Assembly (NCBI GenBank): GCA_024102815.1
Contig: JAGFJJ010000076.1
Location: forward strand, 62,001 to 126,000
Direction of reading: 5' to 3'
DNA length: 64,000 bases
Source of the DNA: Phycisphaerae bacterium
Lineage (GTDB): Bacteria > Planctomycetota > Phycisphaerae > UBA1845
Part shown: positions 61,930 through 64,000 of the stretch, in pieces
How the letters are laid out: every line of letters begins with the position of its first letter
Position numbering within the stretch: position 1 is the first letter of the stretch
The notes under the pieces: model-generated
Told to the model about the DNA's origin: nothing
The model's database searches: none
Seen by the model: only the letters and a program-made list of their open reading frames with translations
Made by a program: the position numbers and the translations under genes

Positions 61930-63177
61930 CTACCCACCGTTCTCTTCCGCCTTCTGCCGACGGATCTCCTCCGGCTGAAGCTCCATGTCCTCACCCTCCA
62001 CCGGCCCGATGCCTTGTTCGATGGGCAGCGGCTCGATGGTGCGAACGTCGCTCTCCGAGAGCTCGTAGCCTTCCGGGAACGAGCCGAACGCGTACACGTT
62101 CACCAGCCTCGCCCCGTATTGGCTCACCACGAACAACAGGTACTCCACGTTGAACGATTTGTGCACGTACTTTTTGAAGTAGGGGATCGACGTGGCGTCG
62201 ATTGCCAGCGTGGAGGGCAGGGCCAGCGCCCCGGGCTGATCTCCCGGTCCGCCGAAACGCATCAGCGTCTGGCCGTCGCTATCGAACATCTGCACGATTT
62301 CCGTCGCGCCGTCCACGACGTAAATGATGCCGTCGGGACCGACGCGGATGCCGCGCGGGCGCCCGAACTGTCCGAGTTGATAGCCGGGCGTGCCCTTGGT
62401 CCAGATGGCCGTGCCGTCCGGTGCCAGTTTCTGAATGCGCCAGTTGTGCGTGTCGCTCACGTAGATGTTGCCGTCCTTGTCGATGTCCAGGCTGTTGGGG
62501 ATGCGGAACTGTCCGGGTTCACCGCCGCCGCTGCCCAGGGTGCGGAGCACCGTTCCGTCACTGCGGTTCATGACCACGATCTGCGGCGTGTCGTCGTTGT
62601 CGAGCACGTACAGTTCGTTGCCGTGCAGGGCAATGTCCACGGGGCGGCAGGGCTCGGGCACGTTGTGCGCGGCGACATATTGGTCATCCGGGCCGAAGAC
62701 GACCACCTGCTTGCGGCTGGTGTCCACGACAAACTTGTAGCCCAGCGGATCGATTTCCACGTTGATGGGCTTTTTCAATCGGCCCTGGCCGCGAATGCCC
62801 AATTGCGTGAACACGCCGTTCTTGAAATCGAGCTTGCACAGGGCCAGCCCCTTGGTGTCACAGACGTAAACGGCGCCGTCCCGCGCCGCGATACCGTACG
62901 GCTTGTTGATCGCCCGTCGGGAAACCTGCTCCTCGCCGAGGATGAACGACTCGAAGGCGCCGCGCTGTTCCTCGACCTGGTCGGCCCCACTGGCCCACGT
63001 CAGAAACTGAATGCGCGGCGCGGCCGGCGGCGCAGGAAAGAACAGGGGCTTGGTGGTTGACTTGGGCGTGCTGGCGCAGCCGGCGACGAGCAGCAGGGTC
63101 GCCGCGAGGCCGGGCGCGATCCGGTTCGGGCGGCAATTTCGGACTCCATTACTGAAGCGAGGATGTAACGGCAGCAT
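61930..63177 (-). CDS. NHL-repeat beta-propeller lipoprotein 2
   Basis: The 415-residue protein has a lipoprotein signal (IAPGLAATLLLVAGC) and NHL blades (INKPYGIAARDGAVYVCDTKG, FRIPNSLDIDKDGNIYVSDTHNWRIQKL, FGRPRGIRVGPDGIIYVVDG). After the propeller there is a C-terminal extension with FPEGYELSESDVRTIEPL and an acidic tail. It is paralogous to the lipoprotein at 58123 but clearly diverged. It lies 20 bases upstream of the 5-haem cytochrome gene. Confidence 0.9.
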   Translation of the reverse strand: MLPLHPRFSNGVRNCRPNRIAPGLAATLLLVAGCASTPKSTTKPLFFPAPPAAPRIQFLTWASGADQVEEQRGAFESFILGEEQVSRRAINKPYGIAARDGAVYVCDTKGLALCKLDFKNGVFTQLGIRGQGRLKKPINVEIDPLGYKFVVDTSRKQVVVFGPDDQYVAAHNVPEPCRPVDIALHGNELYVLDNDDTPQIVVMNRSDGTVLRTLGSGGGEPGQFRIPNSLDIDKDGNIYVSDTHNWRIQKLAPDGTAIWTKGTPGYQLGQFGRPRGIRVGPDGIIYVVDGATEIVQMFDSDGQTLMRFGGPGDQPGALALPSTLAIDATSIPYFKKYVHKSFNVEYLLFVVSQYGARLVNVYAFGSFPEGYELSESDVRTIEPLPIEQGIGPVEGEDMELQPEEIRRQKAEENGG

Positions 63178-63320
63178 GGTCGGCGACCTCCTTGTGGCTT
63201 CGTGGAATCATGCGGACGCGAAGCCCGGGTGCAAGAGGGAATTCGCGCAGACGGGACTCGGATTCCTCTCTCCTGCCAGCAGTACCAAGCACAACCCGTG
63301 CCGCGCAGTGGCTGCGCATG

Positions 63321-63360
63321 AAAAGACGCACGTGCGTCGGGACAGCCGCGCACGTGCGCC
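63321..63360 (-). terminator. Double palindrome with TTTT, probable terminator of the 63448 cytochrome gene
   Basis: GACGCACGTGCGTC (63325-63338) and GCGCACGTGCGC (63348-63359) are two self-complementary sequences that share the CGCACGTGCG core. On the minus strand the first is followed directly by TTTT. They lie about 90 bases after the cytochrome stop in the 270-base gap before the NHL gene. Confidence 0.5.
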
Positions 63361-63447
63361 AGTTTTCGCGAAAAAGCGAGGCGGCGGGATTCTCTCCGTG
63401 GGATCGGGGGTCAGGAGGGCCCCCGCCGCCCCCGCAGGCTGAATCCG

Positions 63448-64000
63448 TTACTTAATGTGGCACTGCAGGCAGAGATAGCTTTCCTGGATCGGTACCAGCA
63501 GGAAGTTGCCCAGGCCGTTGTTATGCACATTGTGGCACGAGGTGCACTCCACGCGCTGGGCGCCGCTGATCTCCACCAGGTGCACGCCCGGTCCACCGTT
63601 GATGCCGGGATCGAAACTGGCGGGGTCGTTGTACTCGGCCGGGGAGCTGGTCGGATACTCCACGCCGATGGGGTGGTCGTCCGACAGGTCGGTGCCGAGG
63701 TTGGCGTCGCCGGTGATCACGATGCCGGTTCCGCCGTTTCCACCGTAATTGTCGATGGCCGTGACGCCGTCATGGCAGCTCAGGCAGAGCTTGCTGGCGC
63801 CCTCGGGCTGGTTGGCCGTGCTCTTGTACATGACGAATGTCTCCTGTGTCTCCGCATGGTTCCACAGGACGTTCTCGTCGCCGGGCTTCAAGGCGTTGTG
63901 CGGCGTGTGGCAGGGCAGGCAGACCTGGTTGCCGGGAATGGTCACGCCGGGATACAGGGCGAGATTGTGGGGCGAGTTCACCACGCTCACGGAGGGATAC
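63448..64000 (-). CDS. Doubled-CXXCH multihaem cytochrome, 5' end outside window
   Basis: The frame is open to the window edge, so the signal peptide and possibly more haems lie outside; the GTG at 63990 is not a convincing start. About 183 residues carry four CxxCH sites (CLPCHTPHN, CLSCHDG, CTSCHNVHN, CLQCH) and the opening SVVNSPHNLALYPG. The first three sites follow the same order and context as the N-terminal part of the 12-haem protein at 56363, including NLGTDLSDDHPI. The two therefore descend from a common small multihaem unit. Confidence 0.88.
   Translation of the reverse strand, partial: YPSVSVVNSPHNLALYPGVTIPGNQVCLPCHTPHNALKPGDENVLWNHAETQETFVMYKSTANQPEGASKLCLSCHDGVTAIDNYGGNGGTGIVITGDANLGTDLSDDHPIGVEYPTSSPAEYNDPASFDPGINGGPGVHLVEISGAQRVECTSCHNVHNNGLGNFLLVPIQESYLCLQCHIK

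Noticed and set aside
1-64000. tRNA or rRNA genes
   Set aside because: I looked for conserved T-loop and rRNA core sequences and recognised none; a covariance-model search could still find a tRNA I missed.

Overview
The window looks like chromosomal DNA of a high-GC planctomycete (Planctomycetota, possibly Phycisphaerae-like). The pointers are membrane proteins with a CxxCxYxLTGN...CPECG zinc ribbon (three copies), secreted proteins ending in a KNRY...NGPDILQ-VNAF module, NGxPDECD calcium-type repeats, dockerin-like segments and an RHS fragment. I recognised no rRNA, tRNA, CRISPR array, prophage or replication origin.

Layout. 1-5150: a secreted metalloprotease (cut by the window edge), a small secreted protein, a PQQ-type beta-propeller protein, and a ParA ATPase fused to a C-terminal glycogen-binding (CBM48/AMPK-type) domain. 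5151-13497: an oligopeptide ABC importer on the minus strand (substrate-binding protein, two overlapping permeases, then the ATPase). The ATPase is split from its operon by about 3 kb holding a RAYT transposase with a stop in place of its catalytic tyrosine, a 5'-truncated RHS gene with a metalloprotease-like tip, and a zinc-ribbon membrane protein. 13562-28393: M14 carboxypeptidase, mnmA, mutS, two paralogous zinc-ribbon membrane proteins separated by a truncated glycosyltransferase and an exact 98-bp copy of the mutS 3' end, a ClbS/DfsB-like protein, a calcium-repeat protein and fumC. 28744-41928: two tandem paralogous membrane proteins, a DUF2442/DUF4160 pair, hutU, an FHA protein, a TPR-YggX fusion, a frameshifted CPBP protease, a phosphoglycerate-mutase-like enzyme, priA and queG. 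42136-54081: lipoproteins, a frameshifted SNase-HEAT gene, a MazG-like protein, an FG-GAP lipoprotein, a CapD/FlaA1-type sugar epimerase, secreted proteins and an Abi_C/HEPN-type abortive infection protein. 54958-64000: a hybrid cluster protein, then a compact minus-strand run of two NHL-propeller lipoproteins, three multihaem c-type cytochromes (12, 5 and at least 4 haem sites) and a predicted outer-membrane beta-barrel. Together these read as a candidate trans-outer-membrane electron conduit.

The most unusual layer is a dense set of short palindromic repeats of at least five families (A-E below), scattered between genes and also inside them. The RAYT gene is flanked by an inverted pair of one family. 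In oppD, mnmA and the RHS gene, palindromes are read in frame as extra protein segments, and two other genes take their C-terminal codons or stop from repeats. This resembles a REP/RAYT system combined with the protein-invading palindromes known from Rickettsia. Four genes look broken or degraded: RAYT nonsense, CPBP frameshift, SNase-HEAT frameshift and glycosyltransferase truncation.
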